Below are positions 9,790 to 19,705 of a stretch of 34,523 nucleotides of DNA, piece after piece. The stretch covers positions 1-34,523 of the forward strand of contig JADLCS010000081.1 in NCBI GenBank assembly GCA_020847075.1, written 5' to 3'. The position numbers and the translations under genes were made by a program. The stretch comes from Gammaproteobacteria bacterium. GTDB taxonomy: Bacteria; Pseudomonadota; Gammaproteobacteria; SZUA-140. Under the pieces are notes generated by a model. That model worked only from the letters and a program-made list of their open reading frames with translations, was not told the DNA's origin and ran no database searches. Every line of letters begins with the position of its first letter. The stretch's first letter is position 1.

Positions 9790-9940
9790 GGCGGGGATCC
9801 GGTGGTTGGGTTTTCGGAAGGAATTCCATACTCCCGCAATCAGTTAGAAGAGACAATTCAACTGTATCTCAAGCTTCGTTCCGGGGTGTTCCGGTACGCC
9901 TGCCGCGGGTGGCCGACAGGATAGCAAATCGGGCGATTTT

Positions 9941-9976
9941 AATCTTGTCCGGAATCTTGTCCGGAACCTTGTCTGG
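9941..9976. repeat. 12-bp tandem repeat, three units, upstream of smc
   Basis: AATCTTGTCCGG occurs twice head to tail (9941-9952, 9953-9964), followed by AACCTTGTCTGG (9965-9976). It ends 30 bp before the smc ATG, in the 217-bp gap shared with the divergent queF gene. The TTGTCC/TTGTCT cores resemble -35 hexamers, and TATCTT (9993-9998) follows the last at 18 bp, but this would leave almost no leader. Confidence 0.8.
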
Positions 9977-10006
9977 GGCGGCGCTTTTCCTGTATCTTGG
10001 CGCCCC

Positions 10007-13000
10007 ATGCAACTCAAGAAGATCAAGCTCGCCGGTTTCAAATCCTTCGTCGATCCTACTACCCTCGCGCTGCCGAGCCAACTCGTCGGCATCGTCGGCC
10101 CGAACGGCTGCGGCAAGTCGAACGTCATCGACGCCGTGCGCTGGGTGATGGGCGAGAGTTCGGCCAAGCACCTGCGCGGCGACTCCCTGGCCGACGTCAT
10201 ATTCAACGGTTCCTCCTCGCGCAAGCCGGTCGGGCAGGCGACCATCGAACTGGTGTTCGACAACAGCGCCGGCCGCCTCGGCGGCCAGTACGCGAACTAC
10301 AACGAGATCTCGGTCAAGCGCGAGCTGTCGCGCGACGGCCAGTCGGTCTATTTCCTCAACAACACGCGCTGCCGCCGCCGCGATATCACCGACGTCTTCC
10401 TCGGTACCGGTCTCGGGGCGCGCAGCTACGCGATCATCGAGCAGGGCACCATCTCGCGCCTGATCGAGGCGAAGCCGGAGGAGTTGCGCAACTTCCTCGA
10501 AGAGGCCGCCGGCATCTCCAAGTACAAGGAGCGCCGCCGCGAGACCGAGAACCGCATCCGCGACACGCGCGAGAACCTGAACCGCATCGGCGACCTCATC
10601 GGCGAGCTGGAGCGGCGCCTGCAGACCCTGCAGCGCCAGGCCAAGACCGCGGAGCGCTACCGCGAGCTGAAGCAGGAAGAGCGCACGGTGAAGGGACAGT
10701 TGCTGGCGCTGCGGTGCCGCAACCTGGATGTCGATCTGGAGGAAAAGAACCGCGCCATTGCCGCCCAGGAAAACGCGGTCGAGAAGGAGATCGCCGGGCT
10801 GCGTTCGATCGAGGCCGGGGTCGAGAAGCAGCGCGAGGGGCAGGTCGAGGCGAACGAGGAATTCAACCGCATCCAGGGCGAGTTCTACAGCCTGGGTTCC
10901 GACATCGCCCGGCTCGAGCAGTCGATCCAGCACGCGCGCGAGAAGCAGCAGCAGAATCGCGACGACCTCGCCGCGGTGGAGCGCTCCCGCGCGGAGTCGC
11001 TGCTGCACCGCGAGCAGGACGGCGCCCAGATCGCCGAGCTGCGCCGGGTGCTCGAGGACAGTGAGCCCGAGCGCGCCGCCAAGGAGGAGGCCGAGTGCGC
11101 CTCCGCCGCCGCGCTGGCCGCGGCCGAGCAGGCGATGAACGAATGGCAGGGCGACTGGGACGGCTACAATTCCCGCGTCGCCGAACAGCGCCGCAAGACC
11201 GAGGTCGAGCGCACGCGCATCCAGCACCTGGAGGAGCGTCTGCGCGGACTGCACGAGCGCCTGCTGCGCCTGCAGGGCGAGGAGCAGGGGCTGGGGACCG
11301 AATCCGTCGAGGAGGAGGCCGCGGCGCTGAACGCGCAGCTCGGCGAGGTGAGCGCGACCATCGAGGGCATGCGGCAGGAGCTGCAGGCGCTCGGCGCGCA
11401 GCTGGATGAACAGCGTCAGACGAACGCCGCCACGTCCTCAGAACTCGGGCAGGAGCGCGCACGGCTGCAGGAGCTGCAGCGGGAACATGCCTCGCTGGAG
11501 GCGCTGCAGAAGGTCGCGCTCGGCAAGCAGGAGGCGAACGTCACGCGCTGGCTGGAGGAACAGGGCCTGGGCGACGTGCGCCGCCTGGCCGAGGACATCC
11601 AGGTCGACAAGGGCTGGGAGCGCGCCGTCGAGACCGTGCTCGGCCTCAATCTCGAGGCCGTCCGCGTGCCCTCGCTGGACGCCGTCGCCGAGCGCCTCGG
11701 CGGTCTGGAACAGGGAATACTGACGGTCTTCGACGCCGGCTCTGCCGCGTCGCAGCGGCCGGGCGCGCTGGCCACGGCCCTGCTCGACAAGGTGCGCGCG
11801 CCGTGGCCGCTGGAGTCCATCCTGGGCGGCGTCTATGCGGTCGACACGCTGGCGCAGGCGATGTCGCTGCGGGCGCAGCTCGCTCCGAACGAATCGCTGA
11901 TCACCCGCGACGGGATCTGGATCGGCCGCGACTGGCTGCGCGTGGTGAACGCGCCGGACGAGAAGACCGGCGTGCTGTCGCGCGAACAGGAGTTGCGCGA
12001 GATCGCGCAGTCGCTCGCCACCGTGACGGCGCGCGTCGGCGAACTGGAGCAGCGCCTGCACGACGGCAACGCGCGCATCGCCGGCTTCGACCAGGCGCGC
12101 GACGAGCTGCGGCGCCGGCTCGACGGCGCGACCCAGCAGCAGGCCGAGCTGCGCGCGCAGATCAGCCGCCGCGACGCCAGCCTGGAGCAGATCCGCCGCC
12201 GGCGCGAGCGCCTGGCGGTGGAGATCGAGGAGGCGCGGACCCAGTCCGGGCGCGACGACGGCGAGCTCGGCGAGGCGCGCGGGCGGCTCGAGGCCGTGAG
12301 TGCCGAGGCGCAGGGCCAGGAAGAGGAACATGCGCGCCTGCTGCAGCGGCGCGACGAACTGCGCGCCCGGCTGGAGGAGTGCCGCACGCAGGCGGTGCGC
12401 GACCGCGAGGCGGCGCGCGAACTCGCGGTGCGTATCGAATCGGCGCGTTCGCGGCTCAACACGCTCGACGCGGGCCTGGCGCGCGTGGAGAAACAGCTCG
12501 CCCAGCTCGATGCCCAGCGCGCCGAACTGGAGACCGCGCTGTCGACCAGCGTGGCGCCGATCGAGACGATGAAGGGCGAACTGGACCGCCTGCTGGAACA
12601 GCGGCTGGCGGTCGAGACACGGCTCGCCGAGGCGCGCCGGGCCGTCGAGGCCTGCGACTACGCCCTGCGCGAGCTCGACGACGCCCGCAACGCGGCGGAG
12701 CAGCGGGTCCGCGATCAGCGCGACGCGCTGGAACGGCTGCGCATGCTGCGCCAGGAACTCGTGGTGCGTCATCAGACCCTGCTGGAGCAACTCACCGAGG
12801 CCGGTCACGAACTCGCGGTCCTGCTGGCCGAGATGCCGGAGGACGCGGTCGAAGGCGTGTGGCATGAGCGGCTGGAGGGCTTGGTGCAGAAGATCGAACG
12901 CATCGGTCCGATCAATCTCGCCGCGATCGACGAATTCGCCGAGCAGTCCGAGCGCAAGGCCTATCTGGACGCGCAGTCGGCCGACCTCAACGAGGCGTTG

Positions 13001-13516
13001 GAGACGCTCGAGACCGCCATCCGCAAGATCGACAGCGAGACGCGCGCCCGCTTCAAGGAGACCTTCGACCAGGTCAACGAGCAGCTCGGCCGCTTGTACC
13101 CGAAGTTGTTCGGCGGTGGCTCGGCCCAGCTCGAGATGACCAGCGACGACCTGCTCGAGGCCGGCGTGGCGGTGATGGCGCGCCCGCCGGGCAAGCGCAA
13201 CGTCAACATCCACCAGCTCTCCGGCGGCGAGAAGGCGCTCACGGCGGCGGCGGTGGTGTTCGCGATGTTCGAGCTGAATCCGGCCCCGTTCTGCATCCTC
13301 GACGAGGTGGACGCGCCGCTCGACGACGTCAACGCCGGCCGGTTGTGCCAGCTCGTGCGCGAGATGTCGGACCGCGTCCAGTTCATCTTCATCACGCACA
13401 ACAAGATCACCATGGAGCTGGCCAACCAGCTCGTCGGCGTCACCATGCACGAACCGGGCGTCTCCCGCCTGGTGGCGGTGGACGTCGAGCAGGCGGTCGC
13501 GATGGCGACGGCGTAG
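10007..13516 (+). CDS. smc: chromosome segregation ATPase SMC
   Basis: The long-arm condensin ATPase that compacts and separates chromosomes with ScpA and ScpB, whose genes are not in this window. The protein has 1169 residues. It has a Walker A GPNGCGKS at 31-38, long heptad-rich coiled coils, a hinge around 500-650, and a C-terminal head with ABC signature LSGGE at 1071-1075 and Walker B ending D1099-E1100. The N terminus MQLKKIKLAGFKSF is the family standard and fixes the ATG at 10007, although no ribosome site is evident. Enterobacteria carry MukB instead, so this excludes that group. Related gammaproteobacteria have smc-zipA-ligA in this order; here zipA is missing between smc and ligA. 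Confidence 0.98.
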   Translation: MQLKKIKLAGFKSFVDPTTLALPSQLVGIVGPNGCGKSNVIDAVRWVMGESSAKHLRGDSLADVIFNGSSSRKPVGQATIELVFDNSAGRLGGQYANYNEISVKRELSRDGQSVYFLNNTRCRRRDITDVFLGTGLGARSYAIIEQGTISRLIEAKPEELRNFLEEAAGISKYKERRRETENRIRDTRENLNRIGDLIGELERRLQTLQRQAKTAERYRELKQEERTVKGQLLALRCRNLDVDLEEKNRAIAAQENAVEKEIAGLRSIEAGVEKQREGQVEANEEFNRIQGEFYSLGSDIARLEQSIQHAREKQQQNRDDLAAVERSRAESLLHREQDGAQIAELRRVLEDSEPERAAKEEAECASAAALAAAEQAMNEWQGDWDGYNSRVAEQRRKTEVERTRIQHLEERLRGLHERLLRLQGEEQGLGTESVEEEAAALNAQLGEVSATIEGMRQELQALGAQLDEQRQTNAATSSELGQERARLQELQREHASLEALQKVALGKQEANVTRWLEEQGLGDVRRLAEDIQVDKGWERAVETVLGLNLEAVRVPSLDAVAERLGGLEQGILTVFDAGSAASQRPGALATALLDKVRAPWPLESILGGVYAVDTLAQAMSLRAQLAPNESLITRDGIWIGRDWLRVVNAPDEKTGVLSREQELREIAQSLATVTARVGELEQRLHDGNARIAGFDQARDELRRRLDGATQQQAELRAQISRRDASLEQIRRRRERLAVEIEEARTQSGRDDGELGEARGRLEAVSAEAQGQEEEHARLLQRRDELRARLEECRTQAVRDREAARELAVRIESARSRLNTLDAGLARVEKQLAQLDAQRAELETALSTSVAPIETMKGELDRLLEQRLAVETRLAEARRAVEACDYALRELDDARNAAEQRVRDQRDALERLRMLRQELVVRHQTLLEQLTEAGHELAVLLAEMPEDAVEGVWHERLEGLVQKIERIGPINLAAIDEFAEQSERKAYLDAQSADLNEALETLETAIRKIDSETRARFKETFDQVNEQLGRLYPKLFGGGSAQLEMTSDDLLEAGVAVMARPPGKRNVNIHQLSGGEKALTAAAVVFAMFELNPAPFCILDEVDAPLDDVNAGRLCQLVREMSDRVQFIFITHNKITMELANQLVGVTMHEPGVSRLVAVDVEQAVAMATA

Positions 13517-13544
13517 GCTGGGTGGTCGTCCGGTGCTTCTGATC

Positions 13545-13570
13545 GTCATGCCCACCTACGTGGGGATGAC
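13545..13570. repeat. imperfect hairpin just after smc
   Basis: GTCATGCCCAC (13545-13555) and GTGGGGATGAC (13560-13570) pair with one mismatch and a four-base loop, 28 bp past the smc stop. There is no U-tract, so its role as terminator is uncertain. The GTCAT/ATGAC ends recall other dispersed intergenic repeats. Confidence 0.6.
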
Positions 13571-13575
13571 GGTAT

Positions 13576-13648
13576 AGGGTGGGCGCGTCTTCCATGCCCA
13601 CCGTATCGCTGAGGTCTTCCGCGTGGGCACAAACCTCGTGCCCACCCT
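13576..13648. repeat. GTGGGCAC-family double inverted repeat, copy 2
   Basis: The outer arms AGGGTGGGC (13576-13584) and GCCCACCCT (13640-13648) are perfect. The inner hairpin is GTGGGCAC (13623-13630) with GTGCCCAC (13639-13646). It has the same orientation as copy 1 at 9061-9130. Confidence 0.85.
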
Positions 13649-13673
13649 GCATGACTGCGTAAGCCTATCGAGA

Positions 13674-13751
13674 GTAGGTTGGGCTGAGCAGCGCGAAGCC
13701 CAACATTCCCGTCCAGCGGCGTTGGGCTTCATTTCGCTCAGCCCAACCTAC
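13674..13751. repeat. GTAGGTTGGG-family double inverted repeat, copy 2
   Basis: GTAGGTTGGGCTGAGC (13674-13689) and its reverse complement (13736-13751) are perfect 16-bp outer arms. GAAGCCCAAC (13695-13704) and GTTGGGCTTC (13721-13730) are the inner arms. It has the same orientation as copies 1 and 3; the spacer between the inner arms differs. Confidence 0.9.
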
Positions 13752-13774
13752 GGGATCTCCTTCCTCCGTGTGGG

Positions 13775-13836
13775 AAACCCGGGACAGATTTATTTCTATC
13801 CGCCATCGGAGGGGACAGATCTATTAATCTGTCCCC
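13775..13836. repeat. GGGGACAGA-family half element plus palindrome, copy 4
   Basis: AAACCCGGGACAGATTT followed by ATTT (13775-13795) is a solitary arm matching the arms at 13933-14044. It is followed by GGGGACAGAT (13811-13820), loop CTATTA, and ATCTGTCCCC (13827-13836), a perfect 10-bp stem. Confidence 0.85.
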
Positions 13837-13843
13837 TCAGCGC

Positions 13844-13928
13844 GTAGGTTGGGCTGAGCACCGCGAAGCCCAACAGGGCGAACCCGCGGACTTGTTCGTT
13901 GGGCTTCATTTCATTCAGCCCAACCTAC
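13844..13928. repeat. GTAGGTTGGG-family double inverted repeat, copy 3
   Basis: The outer arms are GTAGGTTGGGCTGA (13844-13857) and its reverse complement (13915-13928). The inner arms are GAAGCCCAAC (13865-13874) and GTTGGGCTTC (13898-13907). It abuts copy 4 of the GGGGACAGA family on one side and copy 5 on the other. Confidence 0.9.
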
Positions 13929-13932
13929 GATT

Positions 13933-14044
13933 AAAACCCGGGACAGATTTATTTTCCAAACCGGACGTCATTTTCTCACGCGGAGACAGATTCATGGATC
14001 CGTCCCTTCGATGGCCGGCGGAAAATAAATCTGTCCCGGGTTTT
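13933..14044. repeat. GGGGACAGA-family long inverted repeat, copy 5
   Basis: Perfect 25-bp arms at 13933-13957 (beginning AAAACCCGGGACAGATTT) and 14020-14044 enclose 62 bp. Within the interior a degenerate inner pair, GGAGACAGA (13982-13990) and TCCGTCCC, lies in nested position. It ends 45 bp upstream of the ligA ATG, so the ligA promoter must lie within or before it. Confidence 0.9.
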
Positions 14045-14083
14045 ATTCCGGCTTTTCTCCCGGCCGTTTCCTCTTTACTCTAG

Positions 14084-16111
<2,028 letters not shown>

Positions 16112-16122
16112 CGGCGGGCCGG

Positions 16123-16152
16123 ATGACACGGTCGCCAGCCAGCGGCTATAAT
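16123..16152 (+). promoter_or_regulatory. sigma-70 promoter of the purine-salvage pair
   Basis: ATGACA (16123-16128) and a perfect TATAAT (16147-16152) are separated by 18 bp, giving a predicted start about 38 bp before the HGPRT ATG. This is one of the best-matching promoters in the window. Confidence 0.7.
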
Positions 16153-16196
16153 CCGGCCACGATCGATTCATTGCTTACCATGCCCTGACCCTCCCG

Positions 16197-16754
16197 ATGT
16201 CCATCACCCCCCAGCAAGCCTACGCGATCTATTCCGAGGCCGACTGTCTGTACGACCGCAGCGAGATCGAGGCGGCGCTGGACCGGATGGCGCTCGACAT
16301 CTCCTATGCGCTCGCCGAGGCCAATCCGCTGGTGATCACGGTGATGCAGGGCGGCCTGATCACCGCCGGCATGCTGCTGCCGCGGCTGGCCTTCCCGCTG
16401 CAGGTGGACTACCTGCACGCGACGCGCTACCGCGGCGAGACGAGCGGGGCGGAGCTGCGCTGGATCGTGCGTCCCAGCCAGACGCTGGCCGGCCGCATCG
16501 TGCTCCTGATCGACGACATCCACGACGAGGGCTATACCCTGGAGGCGATCGTCCAGGCCTGCCGCGACGCCGGCGCGCGCCGGGTGTACAGCGCGGTGCT
16601 GGTGAACAAGCGGCACGACCGCAAGGCCGTGTACCGCTCCGATTTCGTCGGCGTCGAGGTGGACGATCGTTATGTGTTCGGCTATGGCATGGACTACAAG
16701 GAATACCTGCGCAACGCCCCGGGGATCTACGCCGTGAAGGAAGAGCATGCCTGA
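16197..16754 (+). CDS. hypoxanthine-guanine phosphoribosyltransferase
   Basis: Transfers phosphoribose from PRPP to hypoxanthine or guanine, giving IMP or GMP. The protein has 185 residues. The PRPP-binding motif VLLIDDIHDEGYT (about 102-114) with D106-D107, a pyrophosphate-loop segment VMQGGL (about 49-54) and the purine-base segment VDDRYVFGYGMDY (about 155-167) are all typical of Hpt/HGPRT. No Shine-Dalgarno is evident before the ATG at 16197. Its last 8 bases overlap the start of the methylthioinosine phosphorylase gene, so the two are co-translated. The partner releases hypoxanthine, which this enzyme would recycle. Confidence 0.93.
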   Translation: MSITPQQAYAIYSEADCLYDRSEIEAALDRMALDISYALAEANPLVITVMQGGLITAGMLLPRLAFPLQVDYLHATRYRGETSGAELRWIVRPSQTLAGRIVLLIDDIHDEGYTLEAIVQACRDAGARRVYSAVLVNKRHDRKAVYRSDFVGVEVDDRYVFGYGMDYKEYLRNAPGIYAVKEEHA

Positions 16755-17490
16755 GCTGGCGATCATCGGCGGCACCGGGCTGACCGCGCTTACGGGTCTG
16801 CAGATCACCCGCAAGGAGGTGGTGCATACGCCCTACGGCGAGCCGTCCGGCCCGCTCACGCACGGCGTGCTGAACGGCAAGGAGATGATCTTCCTCGCCC
16901 GCCACGGCTACGGTCATACCATCCCGCCGCACCGGATCAATTACCGCGCGAATATCTGGGCGCTGAAGGAGATCGGCGTCCGGCGGGTGGTGGCGGTGGC
17001 GGCGGTGGGCGGTATCCACGCCGACCTGCCGCCGGGCCGGCTGGTGGTGCCCGACCAGATCATCGATTACACCTGGTCGCGCGCCGCCACCTTCTACGAG
17101 GACGGGCTGACCCACGTCACCCACATCGATTTCACATATCCCTATAGTCCGGAGCTGCGCGCCCTGATGATCCGCAGTTGCCGTGAGACGGGGCTCGACG
17201 CCTGCGAGGGGGGCGTCTACGGGATCACCCAGGGGCCGCGGCTGGAGACCGCCGCCGAGATCGATCGCATGGAACGCGACGGCTGCACCCTCGTCGGCAT
17301 GACGGGCATGCCCGAGGCGGCGCTGGCGCGCGAGGTCGGGCTCGAATACGCCGTATGCGCCGTCATCGCGAACTGGGCCGCGGGCCGCGGCGATGCCGGG
17401 GAGATCTCCATGGAGGAGATCGAACGCACGCTGGCCACCGGCATGGGGCGGGTCCGCACCATGCTGGCCCGGCTCGTCCCCCTGTTGTGA
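16747..17490 (+). CDS. S-methyl-5'-thioinosine phosphorylase
   Basis: A 247-residue member of the MTAP/PNP phosphorylase family. The closest match I recall is Pseudomonas PA3004, which cleaves methylthioinosine (deaminated methylthioadenosine from polyamine and quorum-signal synthesis) to hypoxanthine and methylthioribose-1-phosphate. GGTGLT at 8-13, LARHGYGHTIPPHRINYRAN at about 50-69, TQGPRLET at 161-168 and VGMTGMPEAALARE at about 183-196 are visible. The NWAAG segment near 209 replaces the NDYD-type segment of true MTAPs, which fits a 6-oxopurine substrate. The start overlaps the HGPRT stop by 8 bp, with AAGGAAGAG as ribosome site. It converges on csiV with a 16-bp gap. Confidence 0.9.
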   Translation: MPELAIIGGTGLTALTGLQITRKEVVHTPYGEPSGPLTHGVLNGKEMIFLARHGYGHTIPPHRINYRANIWALKEIGVRRVVAVAAVGGIHADLPPGRLVVPDQIIDYTWSRAATFYEDGLTHVTHIDFTYPYSPELRALMIRSCRETGLDACEGGVYGITQGPRLETAAEIDRMERDGCTLVGMTGMPEAALAREVGLEYAVCAVIANWAAGRGDAGEISMEEIERTLATGMGRVRTMLARLVPLL

Positions 17491-17506
17491 GATAAACCGC
17501 CCGGCC

Positions 17507-18154
17507 TCAGGGCGTCGATGGACGGGCGTTTTTCTGCCCCGGGGGTTCGTAGGGCGTGAGTTTCACCAGCACCCCGAAGGCGGGGTGGTCGAAGTAGTGC
17601 AGTTCACCGCTGCTGACGCGCCGGCTCTGCCGCAGGCGGAAGGTCCGTCCGGCGTCCGTCGGGCCGTTTTCCCGCAGGAGCAGATCCACGTCGACGTGCA
17701 GGAAGCGGTTGCGGCTGACGCGCACCGCGCCGTCGATCTCCCGCGCTGGCGTCGCGTCTCCGGCCTCGCCTCCCTCCGCGCCATTACCTCCGCCGTAGAC
17801 ATGCACCGCGGGCGCATCCGCCTGCGCGGTGACGGGCTGACGCCAGGCCAGGTGCAACAGCGGGCGATAGTCGCGGGAGGCGGATAGCCGGGTCAGCGCG
17901 GAACCGAGGGTATGGCTCGAGGCGCCGAGCTGCTGAAAGGGCTGCGTGCCTCCCGCCGGCGGGGCCAGTTCGGTGGTCTGCGCGAGCTCCGGGGTCCCGG
18001 GATCGACCGGCCAGAGTTCCCCGTTCTGGGTCGGCGGCGCCTTGTTTTTGAAGACGATGAGCTCCACATCATACCAGGGCGGGGTGTCGGCGTCGGCCCC
18101 GAGGGCGATGCCGGCGAGCAGTGATAGGGCGAGGAGCAGCGCGGCGCGGATCAT
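17507..18154 (-). CDS. csiV: CsiV-family periplasmic peptidoglycan-binding protein
   Basis: A 215-residue exported protein. A signal peptide (MIRAALLLALSLLAGIALG, cleavage near residue 19) is followed by the family opening WYDVELIVFKN (about 27-37). The family's C-terminal block SSGELHYFDHPAFGVLVKLTPYE closes the protein. Vibrio CsiV helps activate the low-molecular-weight penicillin-binding machinery under D-amino-acid stress; whether this homologue does so is unknown. The middle, with GGGNGAEGGEAG, is low complexity. In Pseudomonas the homologue lies between the methylthioinosine phosphorylase and mfd. Here the phosphorylase is still adjacent, but mfd is displaced by def and a two-component pair. 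Confidence 0.85.
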   Translation of the reverse strand: MIRAALLLALSLLAGIALGADADTPPWYDVELIVFKNKAPPTQNGELWPVDPGTPELAQTTELAPPAGGTQPFQQLGASSHTLGSALTRLSASRDYRPLLHLAWRQPVTAQADAPAVHVYGGGNGAEGGEAGDATPAREIDGAVRVSRNRFLHVDVDLLLRENGPTDAGRTFRLRQSRRVSSGELHYFDHPAFGVLVKLTPYEPPGQKNARPSTP

Positions 18155-18220
18155 GAAAGCTGGAATGTCCGTTTCCGGGATGGATTCGAGCGCTCTAGGG
18201 TACTACAAATAGGTCCGGCG

Positions 18221-18307
18221 AAAAAACGGGGACACGGAAAAAACGGGGACAGATTTATTTTCGTGGGAAAGATTCCGGGTCTTTCCCACGAAAATAAATC
18301 TGTCCCC
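18221..18307. repeat. GGGGACAGA-family long hairpin with duplicated left flank, copy 6
   Basis: Perfect 28-bp arms (18245-18272 and 18280-18307, outer sequence GGGGACAGATTTATTTTCGT) enclose a 7-base loop TTCCGGG, making the strongest hairpin in the window. On its left, AAAAAACGGGGACA occurs twice 17 bp apart (18221-18234, 18238-18251), the second running into the arm. It sits between the divergent csiV and def genes and ends 45 bp before the def ATG. Confidence 0.92.
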
Positions 18308-18352
18308 ATTGACGGTTCGTTGACGGTTTTTGTGGATAGGTGAGGCGGGACG

Positions 18353-18886
18353 ATGGCGGTGCGCAAGGTATTGAGGATGGGGAATCCCCTGCTGTTGCAG
18401 GTGGCCGAGCCGGTGATCGAATTCGGTACGGAGGAACTCGGCCGCCTGATCGAGGATATGTTCGACACCATGGCGGCGGAGGCGGGCGCCGGGCTGGCGG
18501 CGCCGCAGATCGGCGTGTCCAGGCGCGTGGTGATCTTCGGCGTGGAGAAGAATCCGCGCTATCCCGACGTCGAGGAGGTGCCGACCACCGTTCTGATCAA
18601 TCCGGTCATCAGCCCGCTCGGTTCCGAGATGGAGGAGGGCTGGGAGGGGTGCCTCAGCGTGCCCGGTCTGCGCGGCCGCGTGCCCCGTCATGCCCGCGTG
18701 CGATATTCGGGCCATGACCAGTACGGCGGGCGCATCGAGCGCGAGGTCAGCGGCTTCCACGCCCGCGTCGTCCAGCACGAATGCGATCACCTGGACGGCA
18801 TTCTGTATCCGCGCCGGATCCGGGATCTGCGCCTGTTCGGTTTCGAGCCGGAGCTGGCGGCTCCGGGAGGCCCCCGCAGCGATTGA
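18353..18886 (+). CDS. def: peptide deformylase
   Basis: Removes the formyl group from nascent N-terminal methionine. The protein has 177 residues. All three motifs are present: [10 protein letters not shown] (45-54), EGCLSVPG with metal ligand C100, and QHECDHLDG with ligands H142 and H146 and catalytic E143. GAGG-like bases 8-9 nt upstream support the ATG at 18353. It is not next to fmt, its usual partner, so a second def may exist elsewhere. It converges on the response-regulator gene. Confidence 0.95.
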   Translation: MAVRKVLRMGNPLLLQVAEPVIEFGTEELGRLIEDMFDTMAAEAGAGLAAPQIGVSRRVVIFGVEKNPRYPDVEEVPTTVLINPVISPLGSEMEEGWEGCLSVPGLRGRVPRHARVRYSGHDQYGGRIEREVSGFHARVVQHECDHLDGILYPRRIRDLRLFGFEPELAAPGGPRSD

Positions 18887-18907
18887 GCCGGCGCGGGGGC
18901 CTCCCGG
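18863..18907. terminator. GC-rich hairpin at the def / response-regulator convergence
   Basis: CCGGGAGGCCCCCGC (18863-18877) and its reverse complement (18893-18907) form a perfect 15-bp stem, with the def stop codon in the 15-base loop. An overlapping alternative stem pairs CGGGGGCC (18894-18901) with GGCCCCCG (18906-18913). It lacks a U-tract, so it may block either transcript or only protect the 3' ends. Confidence 0.5.
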
Positions 18908-18913
18908 CCCCCG

Positions 18914-19570
18914 TCAGATCTGCGAATCGATGGACTGGCTCCAGCCCAGGCCGTTGCGCATGGAGTAGTGCATCAGCTCGGCGTTGTTGCGCAGGTTCAT
19001 CTTGGTGAGGATCTTGGTCCGGTGCGTGCTGACCGTCTTCACGCTCAGGGCCAGCACGGCGGCGATCTCGGAGACGGTCTTGCCGGCGGCGAGCAGGTTG
19101 AAGATCTGGAATTCGCGATCGGTCAGCACCTCGTGCGGCGGACATTCGAAATCCGAGTCGAGGGTGCTGGCGAGTTTCTCGGCGAGCGACTGGGTGATGT
19201 ATTTCCCGCCCTGGGCCACGCGCTGGATCGCGGAGAGGAGCATGTCCGGTCCGCAGGCCTTGCTCAGATAGCCCGCGGCGCCCGCTCTGAGCGTGCGCAG
19301 CCCGTAGTGGTCCTCCGGGTGTACGGTAAAGATCAGGACCTGGATCTGGGGTTTCTCGTTCTTGATCTGTTTCAATGCGTCCAGCCCGCTCTTGCCCGGC
19401 ATGCTGATGTCGAGCAGAACCACGTCCCACTGTCCGTTGCGCACGTGGCGTACCGCCTCCAGGCAGTTTTCCGCCTCTCCGAGACTGAAGGTCTCCGGCT
19501 GTTCGGACAGTATTCGACGCAGTCCCTGCCGGACCACGGGATGATCGTCTGCGATGAGTACTCGTATCAT
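18914..19570 (-). CDS. NarL/FixJ-family response regulator
   Basis: A two-domain DNA-binding response regulator of 218 residues. The receiver has acidic residues D8 and D9, the phosphoacceptor D54 in VVLLDISMPG, T82, and K104 in YLSKA. The LuxR-type helix-turn-helix (LTDREFQIFNLLAAGKTVSEIA...VSTHRTKILTKM) covers about 149-205. GGGAG precedes the ATG at 19570 by a short spacing. It lies 135 bp downstream of the histidine kinase on the same strand and is almost certainly its partner. The stimulus and regulon cannot be read from the sequence. Confidence 0.93.
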   Translation of the reverse strand: MIRVLIADDHPVVRQGLRRILSEQPETFSLGEAENCLEAVRHVRNGQWDVVLLDISMPGKSGLDALKQIKNEKPQIQVLIFTVHPEDHYGLRTLRAGAAGYLSKACGPDMLLSAIQRVAQGGKYITQSLAEKLASTLDSDFECPPHEVLTDREFQIFNLLAAGKTVSEIAAVLALSVKTVSTHRTKILTKMNLRNNAELMHYSMRNGLGWSQSIDSQI

Positions 19571-19705
19571 AGACTCCCTGATGATGGCTTATTCTTGCTT
19601 GTTGTTTATCGATCGGGGCCGCGCCGTTGCTGCAGGGCGCGGGGCTGGTTCGCGCAGTGTCAGTCGGGTTTCCGGATGATGATTTCCTGTCGATCCTCCA
19701 TCGGT

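Noticed and set aside
11438-13555. 705-codon open frame on the minus strand
   Set aside because: Antisense of smc; low-complexity Arg/Leu/Ala/His content and no recognisable domain. The same holds for the frame at 9869-11254.
13576-14044. Possible CRISPR array
   Set aside because: Repeats are of different families, spaced irregularly and palindromic over their full length. There are no uniform spacers and no cas genes.
13623-14083. Two short plus-strand frames (about 74 and 63 codons) in the smc-ligA gap
   Set aside because: They run through inverted repeats, have no ribosome sites and do not resemble ZipA.
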